A stretch of DNA of 60,058 bases, taken from the NCBI GenBank assembly GCA_014378525.1, contig JACMNL010000121.1, forward strand, positions 1 through 60,058. The letters run 5' to 3'. The notes under the pieces were generated by a model. It ran no database searches, was not told the DNA's origin, and worked only from the letters and a program-made list of their open reading frames with translations. This stretch comes from Bacteriovorax sp. (GTDB lineage Bacteria; Bdellovibrionota; Bacteriovoracia; Bacteriovoracales; Bacteriovoracaceae). Made by a program: the position numbers and the translations under genes. Positions 1 through 8,145 of the stretch are shown here, one piece after another (within the stretch, counting starts at the first letter, position 1; every line of letters starts with the position of its first letter).

Positions 1-221
1 GCCAGCATTCTTCCAGTAATAAAACCACCTGCAAGCATTCCAAGCGAAGCAAGCATATCAGTATCTGAAATTTTATCTAACTTATGAGTTTGAGTATTTG
101 TAATAACCCCATTCTGATCCGTATTGTTCGTCCCTGCTGCGAACACAACAGAAGATTGAAATGTTAAAAGCGATCCACAAAGAATCGAAATTTTTAATGT
201 CTCATAAATATGTTTTAACAT
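1..221 (-). CDS. Exported protein of unknown function (partial, N-terminal part only)
   Basis: An open frame reads leftwards from an ATG at 219-221 and leaves the window after 73 complete codons. The first 28 or so residues form a Sec-type signal peptide: basic start (MLKHIYETLK), hydrophobic core and a VFA-A cleavage site. After it comes a polar stretch rich in Asn and Thr, then a Gly/Ala/Met-rich segment ending GGFITGRMLA that may be the start of a membrane helix. A TATAAT-like -10 on the minus strand (260-265) lies about 40 bases upstream. I do not recognise the family, and too little is visible to assign a role. Confidence 0.6.
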   Translation of the reverse strand, partial: MLKHIYETLKISILCGSLLTFQSSVVFAAGTNNTDQNGVITNTQTHKLDKISDTDMLASLGMLAGGFITGRML

Positions 222-281
222 TAGAGGCCTACCGGTTAGGTTATATAAATCTATTTTACATTATAACCCGATAAGGTCTTA

Positions 282-376
282 AAAGATGGAAGGTAATATT
301 GACCTAAAGTCTAGGATTTCAGTCAGATAAGACTGTTTTTGAAAGAGAGATGTATGCCCATATTTGTGGGCTTTTT
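282..376 (+). ncRNA. Possible small RNA between two leftward genes
   Basis: Both neighbouring genes run leftwards, yet the plus strand carries a terminator at 356-376 and a CCCGATAA box at 267-274. That box resembles the -10 of sigma-28 promoters. A TAAA lies 17 bases before it, two more than the usual 15. A transcript from about 282 to 376 would be some 95 nt long. No open frame with a ribosome binding site is evident in it. This is inference from signals only. Confidence 0.22.
356..376 (+). terminator. Rho-independent terminator on the plus strand
   Basis: GCCCA (356-360), a loop of six, TGGGC (367-371), then five T. The T-run follows the hairpin only on the plus strand, so it does not serve either adjacent minus-strand gene. 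Confidence 0.5.
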
Positions 377-397
377 GGGGGTTTCCCTATGATAGGC

Positions 398-1198
398 CTA
401 ACGGTCCGGAAGGATGACAGAACGGCTTTTTGTGAGCCACTTTTTAGCTTTAACTCTATCTTCTTTTTTTGAGTATCCAAGTTTACTTCCGCGTTTATAA
501 GACGAAAGACTCGGATCGAGCGCACACTTCATCTGAAAATCAATCATCTCCTTAAAAACGACGATCATCTGCTCTTCTGCTTTCGCAGTATTTTCCACCC
601 CCCTTCTGTTACACTCCTGAATGAAAAAATGAATCGACTCCAGAGTTGAAAGACAATAATCCGCAGGCTGCTCTTTAATTTCAAAAATAGAAGTGTGAGT
701 TGCCGTAAAAGAAATTCTTGGAAGTGCTTTAATGTTTTTTGAAAGTCTCATCATTTTCTTGGCACAAGGCCAGGTTCCATCGATCAGAAAAATAATGATA
801 TTTTTTTTATCTGCTAATAAATTATTAATTGGAGTTACATCGTGTTCAGAAATATTCAGTGACTTTTGTCCCGGATACATCGTCATACAAAAATTATCCG
901 GGTCATTGATAAGTGCATTCACTTCTAAGTCTTCAGTGAAATCCACACCGGTAATCAGGTAAGAGTTTGCAAGCATGGCAAGACTCACTCTCCCCGTTCC
1001 AAGTTTTTCTTTTTTTGCCTCCATTGGATGCATAAGAATGACAAATCTGATTTTCGTCTCGAACTGAGTGATCAAATGGCACAGGCAATTTTTATGCAGA
1101 CGGTGGCACTTGAAACAAAAAGTTTCTTTCGGGTGTTTAGATTCTTCGAACGTCTTAAGTCTTTCGGCCTTAATCTTTAAGTAAGTTTCCTTATCCAA
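398..1198 (-). CDS. DTW-domain tRNA-uridine aminocarboxypropyltransferase (TapT family)
   Basis: This 266-residue protein shows the hallmarks of the DTW family, whose members (TapT/YfiP) transfer the 3-amino-3-carboxypropyl group of S-adenosylmethionine to uridine in tRNA to make acp3U. Visible are a Cys cluster near the N-terminus (C28, C31, C38, C40, pattern CxxC-x6-CxC), the signature DGTW at 139-142 followed by PCAKKM, and a later STLES motif near 183-187. The C-terminal tail is basic. It is the last gene of a leftward cluster and overlaps its upstream neighbour by 8 bases, so the two are probably translationally coupled. Which tRNA position it modifies cannot be read from sequence. Confidence 0.8.
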   Translation of the reverse strand: MDKETYLKIKAERLKTFEESKHPKETFCFKCHRLHKNCLCHLITQFETKIRFVILMHPMEAKKEKLGTGRVSLAMLANSYLITGVDFTEDLEVNALINDPDNFCMTMYPGQKSLNISEHDVTPINNLLADKKNIIIFLIDGTWPCAKKMMRLSKNIKALPRISFTATHTSIFEIKEQPADYCLSTLESIHFFIQECNRRGVENTAKAEEQMIVVFKEMIDFQMKCALDPSLSSYKRGSKLGYSKKEDRVKAKKWLTKSRSVILPDR

Positions 1199-1535
1199 GT
1201 TTTAATCCTGCGTATGTTTCTTCGTCATAACCGATTGCAACAGTTTTGCCTTTGTTTTCCAGAACCGGACGTTTGATAATTGAAGAGTTTGCGATGATGA
1301 AATCAATCTTTTTCGCCGTAGTCAGTGCTTCGAACTCATCTTTAAATTTTTTATATGTTGTCCCTTTTTTATTCGCAGGAAGTTCTCCCATGAAATCGGC
1401 CCATTTTTTTATCAATTCTTTTGTCGGTGGAGTTTTTTTGTAGTCCACAAATTCATAGGCAATTTTCTTTTTATCCAGGTATGTTCTGGCCTTTTTTACA
1501 GTGTCGCAATTGGGAATGGCGTACATTGTGATCAT
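1191..1535 (-). CDS. ArsC/Spx/YffB-type thioredoxin-fold protein
   Basis: A 114-residue protein of the ArsC superfamily. The redox motif is CDTVKKAR with Cys10, followed by Thr rather than a second Cys (CxxT). The family's R-P-V/I loop is present as RPV at 89-91. The single Cys and small size fit the YffB/Spx-like branch better than classical arsenate reductase, which uses further Cys or glutaredoxin. ATG codons at residues 1 and 4 are both possible starts. The start overlaps the stop of the upstream methyltransferase by one base, and the 3' end overlaps the DTW gene. The substrate is unknown; an arsenate role is not supported by any neighbour. Confidence 0.72.
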   Translation of the reverse strand: MITMYAIPNCDTVKKARTYLDKKKIAYEFVDYKKTPPTKELIKKWADFMGELPANKKGTTYKKFKDEFEALTTAKKIDFIIANSSIIKRPVLENKGKTVAIGYDEETYAGLKLG

Positions 1536-2164
1536 TATGATTCTCTCTTTTTAAAAATTATAATCGATTTATTATCTGTGTATAAAACTTCTAAATTGTA
1601 TTCTTCTGCTAAATAATCAATAGTCTCTTTTTGATAAAACACGACATGAGTGGCATCGTTTTTATACCACCATGATTTGAAATCAATTTCTTTTGAATAA
1701 AGCAATGTCATGATGGCAAGAATGCCGTTGTCTTTTACCAATCCTGTCAGCAATTCCCAGTCCTGCGACGGATTTTTAAAATGCTCAACCACTTCCGTTG
1801 AAGTCACAACATCGTACGATTCTGGTATCAACAAATGAGCATCAGGAAAAAAAATCGGATCGTAGTTTTCAACCGAACCACCTTCTTCTTCGAGAAGAAG
1901 AGAAAGTGTCGGCCCTGGGCCACATCCGAAATCGAGAGCATTAAATTTTTTTGGAATGAAAGGTTTAAGTGGTGGAATAATTTTTCTTAAAAATTCTACG
2001 TAACCTTTATCATCACTATTATTATTGTGAGTTGTGTATCTCGCGATGTCCTGTTCTTCATTCCAGAACATTTCGGGATTTTTAAATACGAGTGCGCAGT
2101 TCGGGCACAAAAAAGTATCCGCTTCAAAAGGGCTAGAATCAGTCTGGCACAATAAGCAATTCAT
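1535..2164 (-). CDS. Class I SAM-dependent methyltransferase with N-terminal zinc ribbon
   Basis: The 209-residue protein begins with a likely zinc ribbon of two CxxC pairs (C3/C6 and C20/C23). A Rossmann-type methyltransferase fold follows, with motif I DFGCGPG at 77-83 and a later acidic/hydrophobic YDVVTSTEVVEHF segment typical of Methyltransf_12/23 proteins. The substrate is not evident. It sits in a tight leftward cluster (12 bases after the YkgJ-type gene, one-base overlap with the ArsC-like gene), which suggests a cotranscribed small-molecule or RNA-modification set, but the members share no obvious pathway. Confidence 0.75.
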   Translation of the reverse strand: MNCLLCQTDSSPFEADTFLCPNCALVFKNPEMFWNEEQDIARYTTHNNNSDDKGYVEFLRKIIPPLKPFIPKKFNALDFGCGPGPTLSLLLEEEGGSVENYDPIFFPDAHLLIPESYDVVTSTEVVEHFKNPSQDWELLTGLVKDNGILAIMTLLYSKEIDFKSWWYKNDATHVVFYQKETIDYLAEEYNLEVLYTDNKSIIIFKKRES

Positions 2165-2176
2165 TGGGGATTTTTA

Positions 2177-2875
2177 CTATAACTCGTAATCTTTGGAAAC
2201 TGGTTTCCTTCCAATAATACGATCGAATAGTGACTTAACGATGCTGGTATTATCTTTAGCATGTTTAGCTTTGAGAACTTTTGAAAGCATCATTGGCAAA
2301 GTACCGCTTTCAGTAGCATTGGCGTAAGCGCCAACGATGACCATATCTGCTTTGGAAGTTTTAACGAGCCTTATTGCTCCCTGCTCTTTTCCATCTGTCG
2401 AGCATTGAGAAGCTTCACCAACGATTGCATTGGTTCTGCAGACAGAAGGTCTGTCGTTATAAACTTTGCAGGCCCCTTTATCATCGAGGAAAACGCATTT
2501 CCTGTCCTGATAAGAAAGTTTATAAAAATTGCTGGTCTCATTTCCCTGCTCACTTTGCAGAGAGAGACGATTGTAATCAATTTCAACACCGTTAGTGATG
2601 TTATGAAGAAGAAGATTTGCTTCATCTTCAGTCACACTTACTTGAGTATGACAGCAAGCTGTACATCCTGATTTACACGGAACCATTTCTTTTAAAAGTG
2701 GATGCGCGAATATCTCTTTATTGTACTCATCGACCATGTTGTGGACGAAACGAGCACGCTCTAAGCTGCTCTTAATTTTATTTAGATGGGTCATCACAGA
2801 TTCAGTGATGGAAAGAAACTCAGGCTGGTTCCTAAGGAGTTCAAATGTGCTCTTGGCAATGGCCGGTACATTCAT
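2177..2875 (-). CDS. YkgJ-family cysteine cluster protein
   Basis: The diagnostic cluster is CKSGCTACC (C67, C71, C74, C75 in the 232-residue product), followed by further Cys in the segments around CVFL, CKVYNDRPSVC and CS. That is the pattern of the YkgJ/UPF0153 family, thought to bind zinc or an Fe-S centre. No reaction is established for it. I chose the ATG at 2873-2875 because GAGAGGA lies just upstream; a TTG at 2951-2953 would add 26 residues but has no ribosome site. It heads the leftward cluster and diverges from the ABC-F gene. Confidence 0.75.
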   Translation of the reverse strand: MNVPAIAKSTFELLRNQPEFLSITESVMTHLNKIKSSLERARFVHNMVDEYNKEIFAHPLLKEMVPCKSGCTACCHTQVSVTEDEANLLLHNITNGVEIDYNRLSLQSEQGNETSNFYKLSYQDRKCVFLDDKGACKVYNDRPSVCRTNAIVGEASQCSTDGKEQGAIRLVKTSKADMVIVGAYANATESGTLPMMLSKVLKAKHAKDNTSIVKSLFDRIIGRKPVSKDYEL

Positions 2876-2964
2876 AGCAATCCTCTCGGGAAGCTGCTTT
2901 TTTATGGCAGCCTTACTTAAATAGTAACATGCTACAGAGAATATCTGATTCAACCCGGAATATA

Positions 2965-2993
2965 TTGCCGTGAGGGCACTAACCTACTATAAT
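2965..2993 (+). promoter_or_regulatory. Sigma-70 promoter giving a probable leaderless ABC-F mRNA
   Basis: TTGCCG (2965-2970), a 17-base spacer and a perfect TATAAT (2988-2993). The predicted start of transcription, about seven bases downstream, coincides with the ATG at 3000. No Shine-Dalgarno sequence is present. Confidence 0.65.
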
Positions 2994-2999
2994 CCGGGC

Positions 3000-4898
3000 A
3001 TGAGTTTACTAGCGACCATCAAAAACATTTACCTGACTTTCGGGACGAAAACCATTTTCAAAAATGCTTCTCTATCAATCAATACAGGTGACCGTATTGG
3101 ACTGCTTGGATTGAACGGAAAAGGTAAGTCGACACTATTTAAAATTCTCTCAGGCGAAGTGGTAACAGATCACCACACTCCTCCGTTTGAATTTAATAAA
3201 GCGCGTGGTGATGGTGACGAAAATAAACGCTTCACAATGTTCTATATTCCGCAGGAACTTCCAGTTCGCGGCCACGAAGATGTCACAATCAGAGATTACT
3301 TCTTTGTTTTTTACCCTGAACTAAAAGACCATTATGAAAACGCACTCGATGAATTCGAGCGTCTTCACGGATGGGACCTGATCCAGGATTACGAATCATA
3401 CTTAAAATATTTCAACCACGAAGACCTTGATAAAAAAATCAGTGAGCTTTCCGGTGGTGAACAAAAGAAAATTCTTTTGAGCCTTGGTTTATCGAGTATC
3501 GCCAATCTTATTTTATGGGATGAGCCTACCAACCATTTGGATATTGAAACGATCAAACTTTTTGAAGATGAATTAAATTCAACTCAAAAAGCATTCATGC
3601 TGATTACTCACGATAGATTTCTTCTTTCAAAACTTACCCGCCGAATTCTTCACATCCAGCACGGACGCATTGAAGCTTTCGAAGGTTCATACACTGACTA
3701 CTTAACTTTCCTTGAGCAATCTGAGAAAGCGAAACAAAGTTTACTTACAAAATTAAATAACAATCTTGCGCGTGAACAGGCGTGGATGAGACAAGGCGTA
3801 AAGGCCCGTCGTACCCGCAGTAAAAAACGTGTTGAAGATTTTAATGATTTAAAAAGCAAAGTTTCAAACATCAAGAGTGAAGCAAAACGAACACTCGATC
3901 TGACTCTGCAAAAATCAGGAAGACAGACTAAAGTTCTCGTGGACTTCGCTGACATGGATTTTCAATATTCAAAAGACAAAGTTCTCTTTGATAAAATTAC
4001 TGGTGAGATCCATAAAGGAAACAAGATTGGTCTTCTCGGTGCTAACGGTGTTGGTAAAACGACTCTGTTAAAACTTATCAAAGGCGATATCGTTCCGACT
4101 GGCGGCCGCATGAAAACGGCAGACGCTCTTCAGATTCAGTACTTTTCGCAAAAGCGCGATGAACTTGATATCGATATGACTCCGTTCCAGCTTCTGGGTG
4201 ATGGAAATGATTTCGTTCCTCTTCCTGACGGATCAAAAAAACATGTTCACTCATATTTCGAAAGTTTTCTTTTTGATAAAGACGATATACACCGCCCGCT
4301 GAAAACATTTTCAGGTGGAGAAAAAAGCAGGCTTCAACTTGCTTACAATCTGACGAAGGCCGGCGACATTCTTATTTTCGATGAACCTACCAACGATCTC
4401 GATCTTGAAACAATCCAGATCCTCGAAGAAAAACTGGCCGAATTCTCCGGTGCCGTCATTCTCATTTCCCATGACAGAGCTTTCCTTGCGACTGTGACAA
4501 ATAAAATCTGGCTGCTTGATGAAAAGAAACTTCAAAACTTTGAAGGTGGTTACGATCAGGTTTCTCCTTATCTCGATGCTCTTGAACTGGAAAAAGAATA
4601 TAAAGACTCTACTCCGGCACCTGTAGCTGCGCCTGTTAATCCACCTGCTCCGGTGAAAGAGGCAAAGCCTGCTAAAACGATCAGCAACAAAGATAAGAAT
4701 CGTATTGAAGCGATTTACGTTGAAATAGAAAGCACAGAAGAAAAAATCAAAATCATCGCAGAGAAAATGAGTAATCTGGATTATTCAAAACTCTCAGACC
4801 CAAACTCTCCTGAACTTAAGATTCTGACAGAGGCACAAAATGTCCTTGATGGTAGACTGCAGGCCCTTTATCAAGAGCTTGAGCAGCTGGAAAGTTAG
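3000..4898 (+). CDS. ABC-F family ATPase, Uup-like
   Basis: A 632-residue protein with two ABC cassettes on one chain and no membrane segment, the ABC-F layout. Cassette 1 has Walker A GLNGKGKS (37-44), signature LSGGEQK and Walker B ILWDEPTNHLD. Cassette 2 has GANGVGKT, FSGGEKS and ILIFDEPTNDLD. A basic linker lies between them. A Pro/Ala-rich hinge leads to a C-terminal coiled coil of about 70 residues, as in Uup, which binds DNA in E. coli; other ABC-F proteins act on stalled ribosomes. A GTG start at 2970 is formally possible, but it lies inside the -35/-10 region, and the ATG at 3000 begins with the normal family N-terminus. Confidence 0.85.
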   Translation: MSLLATIKNIYLTFGTKTIFKNASLSINTGDRIGLLGLNGKGKSTLFKILSGEVVTDHHTPPFEFNKARGDGDENKRFTMFYIPQELPVRGHEDVTIRDYFFVFYPELKDHYENALDEFERLHGWDLIQDYESYLKYFNHEDLDKKISELSGGEQKKILLSLGLSSIANLILWDEPTNHLDIETIKLFEDELNSTQKAFMLITHDRFLLSKLTRRILHIQHGRIEAFEGSYTDYLTFLEQSEKAKQSLLTKLNNNLAREQAWMRQGVKARRTRSKKRVEDFNDLKSKVSNIKSEAKRTLDLTLQKSGRQTKVLVDFADMDFQYSKDKVLFDKITGEIHKGNKIGLLGANGVGKTTLLKLIKGDIVPTGGRMKTADALQIQYFSQKRDELDIDMTPFQLLGDGNDFVPLPDGSKKHVHSYFESFLFDKDDIHRPLKTFSGGEKSRLQLAYNLTKAGDILIFDEPTNDLDLETIQILEEKLAEFSGAVILISHDRAFLATVTNKIWLLDEKKLQNFEGGYDQVSPYLDALELEKEYKDSTPAPVAAPVNPPAPVKEAKPAKTISNKDKNRIEAIYVEIESTEEKIKIIAEKMSNLDYSKLSDPNSPELKILTEAQNVLDGRLQALYQELEQLES

Positions 4899-4924
4899 TC
4901 TCAAAAAATAATACCCGAGTAATT

Positions 4925-4951
4925 TAATCTTTTCATGATTTCATTCGATAA
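4925..4951 (+). promoter_or_regulatory. Weak sigma-28-like promoter
   Basis: TAATCTTT (4925-4932), 11 bases, then TTCGATAA (4944-4951). This is six of eight matches to each half of the TAAAGTTT-N11-GCCGATAA consensus with the standard spacing. It lies 32 bases before the ATG at 4984. A sigma-70-type TATAGA/TATAAC nearby is an alternative. Confidence 0.35.
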
Positions 4952-4983
4952 GACTTATAGAGATATAACTCTCTGGAGTGTTT

Positions 4984-5448
4984 ATGGAAAAGAAATTTTG
5001 CGCACTGGTTTTTGCTTTAACATTTGTTGCTCTTTCATCAGTGGTGCATGGATCACCATCTGCTATGGGACGCAGTCCTTCAGTGGATCCTGTTGTTGAA
5101 GTTGATATTGAAGATGTAAAAACTCCAAGTCACGCCGGATATAATTTCGAAACACCACAAACTGAACATGTTGCTGAACGCGTACCTACAATCGTACCTA
5201 AACGTGTACCTGCAAATATTGTTGCGAAGTCTGATGCAACAACAGCAGGCTCAATGGTTGGCCCTTTAATTTTTTTAATCGCTCTTCCAATTGGTTTATG
5301 GATTATTGTTTCTAAAAAATTCAGTAAATCATCACCTGATGAAAAGACAGTTGGATATTATCCAAAGACCCAGCAATTCAGGCCATACAAAACTGATTAT
5401 CAAAAATCAGCAGAAGATGATGATATCGACTTCCCTAAAGCATCATAA
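4984..5448 (+). CDS. Exported single-span membrane protein of unknown function
   Basis: A 154-residue protein with a signal peptide (basic MEKKF, hydrophobic core, cleavage after VVHG or nearby), a proline- and valine-rich extracytoplasmic stretch of about 70 residues, one strong membrane helix (around MVGPLIFLIALPIGLWIIV) and a short polar, acidic cytoplasmic tail. The ATG at 4984 follows TGGAG by five bases; a GTG two codons earlier is less likely. It ends two bases before the stop of the convergent gene. I do not recognise the family. The weak sigma-28-like promoter suggests it may be expressed with motility genes. Confidence 0.65.
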   Translation: MEKKFCALVFALTFVALSSVVHGSPSAMGRSPSVDPVVEVDIEDVKTPSHAGYNFETPQTEHVAERVPTIVPKRVPANIVAKSDATTAGSMVGPLIFLIALPIGLWIIVSKKFSKSSPDEKTVGYYPKTQQFRPYKTDYQKSAEDDDIDFPKAS

Positions 5449-5450
5449 AT

Positions 5451-6092
5451 TTATTGATTGAATGTCTGCCAGACGCCTGCGCCTCTATAGACAAAAACGC
5501 TGCTGACGTTGCGGAATTTTACGACTAATTCTTTGACTGAATCTCTGTTTAAATCTTCGAGATAAACTTCATAATTACGTTTGTGATAGTGGCCCTTAAA
5601 AGTTTTCTGCTCATCAAAAAAACTCGGCCCTTTAAAGGCTGCCATCGTCTTCAGGTCATTGTTGTCGATTGTGATCGCATACACTCTCGATGTTCCTTGA
5701 AAGTTAATATACTTGCTTACGCCCTCGTAATAGTACATAAGCAGAATAGATGTCACAGGACTCAGTGTTTTAAGTTCGACCCGGAAAAGATCAGAGTCGT
5801 ATCCTTTGTTTTCGAAACGGTAAGAAAAGATTTTTGCTTTTTCTGAATTAAAAACTTCAACCCAGTCTTCGTTATCTTTTTTTACAAAGACCAGCTGCTC
5901 GGCGACTCCATCATGATTTAAATCCAGAGCGTAATAAGGAGTGTGAACAAAATATGAGTATTTTTTTGTATCGACTTTTTCTTTGTTCTTCGAGAGCTCG
6001 CCGGAAAAAAGTTGACGGAAATAACGCTCATCCTGGGGCCACGCGCTCCACGACACAACGAACATCATAATCAAGATCAGAGCTTTATTCAT
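5451..6092 (-). CDS. Exported protein with two FG-GAP/EF-hand-like repeats
   Basis: The 213-residue product starts with a clear signal peptide (MNKALILIMMFVVSWSAW, cleavage near AWP-Q). Two similar Asp-rich segments, DLNHDGVAEQLVFV and DLNRDSVKELVVKF, match the calcium-binding loop and beta-strand pattern of FG-GAP/VCBS repeat proteins, so a secreted beta-propeller-like or calcium-binding protein is plausible. The reaction or partner is unknown. The start lacks a ribosome site and has a -10-like TATAGA nine bases upstream. It converges on the membrane protein gene with a gap of two bases. Confidence 0.6.
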   Translation of the reverse strand: MNKALILIMMFVVSWSAWPQDERYFRQLFSGELSKNKEKVDTKKYSYFVHTPYYALDLNHDGVAEQLVFVKKDNEDWVEVFNSEKAKIFSYRFENKGYDSDLFRVELKTLSPVTSILLMYYYEGVSKYINFQGTSRVYAITIDNNDLKTMAAFKGPSFFDEQKTFKGHYHKRNYEVYLEDLNRDSVKELVVKFRNVSSVFVYRGAGVWQTFNQ

Positions 6093-6101
6093 ATATTCAA
6101 G

Positions 6102-6128
6102 TCTATACGCCTTCTAAAAGACTAGCAA
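6102..6128 (-). promoter_or_regulatory. Possible promoter for a near-leaderless transcript
   Basis: On the minus strand TTGCTA (6123-6128), a short 15-base spacer, TATAGA (6102-6107), then nine bases to the ATG at 6090-6092. The short spacer weakens the case. Confidence 0.35.
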
Positions 6129-6207
6129 TTTCGCACATTTTTCCTAGCCAAGCCTCGGAATTCCTTAGTAAAATACTTAAATTCTAAAGAGTTTACTAGG
6201 AACAAGC

Positions 6208-6957
6208 ATGGATTTTAATCTCCTCTACACTAAAAATATGCAGCAAGGGATCGTTCGCTCTTTTAAGCGCAACGAAACTCCAAGTTCAAAAATCATTGAC
6301 CTCGGCGAAGCAAAATCACTTCCACTACAGGGTTTCATCTTCTCTGAAGAATTAAAAAACGATGATTTTCTCGTGGGCCTTGAAAGTGAATTAAAATTCT
6401 ACCCTATCAGATCAAATTCAGAATTCGGACTAACTCCGGAGTCTTTTGAAAAATTAAACTACGACGAAGCAAAACTGGTTTTCGATAAAATGCGCGAAAA
6501 CTGGATCCTGCAAAACAACGTTTCAATGATCGAAGAAATTTTCAAAGTTAGAAATCATTTATTAGGCCTGTGGCCAAATGACCGCTCAGGGTTTTTCGAG
6601 GAACTTTGGTTCATCTTAAAAACCAATCTTGGTGCAACTAACCTGAAACTTATCTACAACGATATGATCAAGGCAAAAACCGAGAACGAGAAAAATAAAC
6701 TTATCAAAGTTAAAGTTGTCGGCGATCGTTTTCCAGAACTATCAAGTGTGACTGAAGCTGATGAGCTGGTTTTAAAGAGTTATGAAAAAGATTTCGGGAA
6801 CATCTTCGAGATCACTGATTACAACAAAGAAAAAGGGCAGCTGGTGATCTGTGCGACGATTAAAAAATCGCCTGTGCTTATCATGGCAAATATTTTTCAG
6901 CTAACGAGATTGCAAAAAGCTATTTTATCATCCTTGTTTGAAGGATTGAATCAATAG
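6208..6957 (+). CDS. Conserved-looking cytoplasmic protein of unknown function
   Basis: A 249-residue protein without a signal peptide or membrane segment. It is acidic-basic mixed, with a Leu-rich C-terminus that looks helical (around ANIFQLTRLQKAILSSLFEG). The start ATG follows AGGAA by seven bases. It stands alone, flanked by a convergent exported-protein gene and a strong terminator, so context gives no hint. I do not recognise a family or a catalytic motif. Confidence 0.6.
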   Translation: MDFNLLYTKNMQQGIVRSFKRNETPSSKIIDLGEAKSLPLQGFIFSEELKNDDFLVGLESELKFYPIRSNSEFGLTPESFEKLNYDEAKLVFDKMRENWILQNNVSMIEEIFKVRNHLLGLWPNDRSGFFEELWFILKTNLGATNLKLIYNDMIKAKTENEKNKLIKVKVVGDRFPELSSVTEADELVLKSYEKDFGNIFEITDYNKEKGQLVICATIKKSPVLIMANIFQLTRLQKAILSSLFEGLNQ

Positions 6958-6958
6958 T

Positions 6959-6986
6959 AAAAAGGGAGCCTCGGCTCCCTTTTTTT
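6959..6986. terminator. Bidirectional intrinsic terminator
   Basis: GGGAGCC (6964-6970), a two-base loop, GGCTCCC (6973-6979) followed by seven T, and preceded by a run of five A. It ends the gene at 6208 on the plus strand and, through the A-run, can also end the leftward gene that stops at 6991. Confidence 0.9.
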
Positions 6987-6990
6987 GGGT

Positions 6991-8043
6991 TTATAAAATA
7001 TTTTTCAAATTTTCAAATCCTCTACCCATAACTTTTACTTGAGATGTAATTTGCAGCTTTTTTTGTAAGCTTAAAATTGAATTTGTCTCTTCATTGGAAC
7101 ATGCTCTGTTGTAACTAAAACCTTGCACTGACTTTTCAATATTATTAAAACTTTTTCCTAATGATAGAATTACCGGTGTTTCACGATCATCATTAGCCGA
7201 AATTTTAAATTTAAATTTATTATCATTAATCATTTCAGGGTTAATATCAACGGCATCAAAATTATTGTCTCCGACTTTAGCACTTAAACCAATCTCAGTA
7301 ATTCGTGGAAGTGGCAGTCTATCAAACTCATCTGCAGCTGTTTGCATTTTATACTGACAGTATCCGCATGAAGGATCAGTATAAGCATTAAAATTACAGT
7401 AATGGAACTGGCCTTGAACATCGGTGATTTTATCTTTCTGGATATATAAATCGTACTGAGCAGTCACTTCCATTAGTTGCCCTGGTTTTAATTTAAAATT
7501 CATTCCTTGAAAACCGTTATTAATATTCTGAACTTCCTGATAAAAATACTGATCATTTTTTACCAGATCATCTATGTTCAAACTTGCTAGAAAAAATTTT
7601 CCACCAGGGAATGCATATGCTGATTCATGTTTTGTCCATTTGAACATTCTTCCTGGCTCCACCTGAAGACCTAATTTAGAAATTGCCGCATTAAGAGGAA
7701 ATTTATCCGGAAGAAAATAAACTTCAAGGTGGTCAGAATAAGAGACTACCAGTTTAGACATATTTTTTTCTTTCTCACTGTAATCATCAAATTCTTTCTG
7801 TGACATTTTATAACCAGAAATTTCATCATGAGGTTTCAAATTATTGTCCAGATTATTTGTAGGAAATTTTTCTTCAACGAATGAATTGATAATTTTCTTT
7901 CTCACAATCGAAGATTCCCCTTCAACTTTTACACTGAAAGCATTTTTTGAATCTACATTTGAGTATGGATTGTTACCACTGAGAGAATTTTCCTTTTTGC
8001 AGGAAATAACCAGGACAGATAAAATGATTAAATAAATACGCAT
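6991..8043 (-). CDS. Predicted lipoprotein of unknown function
   Basis: A 350-residue protein starting MRIYLIILSVLVISC: a short signal peptide and a canonical lipobox (V-I-S-C15) with Lys-Lys after the Cys. The mature part is polar, with a central four-Cys cluster (FHYC, DPSCGYC, and a later RACSN) that may form disulfides in the periplasm. No family is recognised. Its Shine-Dalgarno (AGGAGA) is the 3' arm of a perfect nine-pair hairpin just before the ATG, so translation may be regulated. It is monocistronic, and its 3' end shares the terminator at 6959-6986. Confidence 0.62.
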   Translation of the reverse strand: MRIYLIILSVLVISCKKENSLSGNNPYSNVDSKNAFSVKVEGESSIVRKKIINSFVEEKFPTNNLDNNLKPHDEISGYKMSQKEFDDYSEKEKNMSKLVVSYSDHLEVYFLPDKFPLNAAISKLGLQVEPGRMFKWTKHESAYAFPGGKFFLASLNIDDLVKNDQYFYQEVQNINNGFQGMNFKLKPGQLMEVTAQYDLYIQKDKITDVQGQFHYCNFNAYTDPSCGYCQYKMQTAADEFDRLPLPRITEIGLSAKVGDNNFDAVDINPEMINDNKFKFKISANDDRETPVILSLGKSFNNIEKSVQGFSYNRACSNEETNSILSLQKKLQITSQVKVMGRGFENLKNIL

Positions 8044-8046
8044 AAA

Positions 8047-8081
8047 AAATCTCCTCTGTTTTTTAAGAACAAAGGAGATTT
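8047..8081 (-). promoter_or_regulatory. Hairpin that sequesters the Shine-Dalgarno of the lipoprotein gene
   Basis: On the minus strand AAATCTCCT (8081-8073) pairs perfectly with AGGAGATTT (8055-8047) across a 17-base loop. The 3' arm contains the ribosome binding site, and TTTATG follows. The hairpin plus T-run also resembles a weak intrinsic terminator, so it could act on translation, transcription or both. Confidence 0.5.
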
Positions 8082-8145
8082 ATAATAGAATGGTAGTAAA
8101 TAGGATTTTTAAGCTGAACTGCGGATCATTTAATTCACAAATGAA

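Noticed and set aside
1191..1535. Arsenate resistance function for the ArsC-like gene.
   Set aside because: There is a single Cys with CxxT and no ars genes nearby; YffB/Spx-like is the safer call.
2970..2999. GTG start that would lengthen the ABC-F protein by ten residues.
   Set aside because: It overlaps the -35 and -10 elements, and the normal family N-terminus starts at the ATG at 3000.
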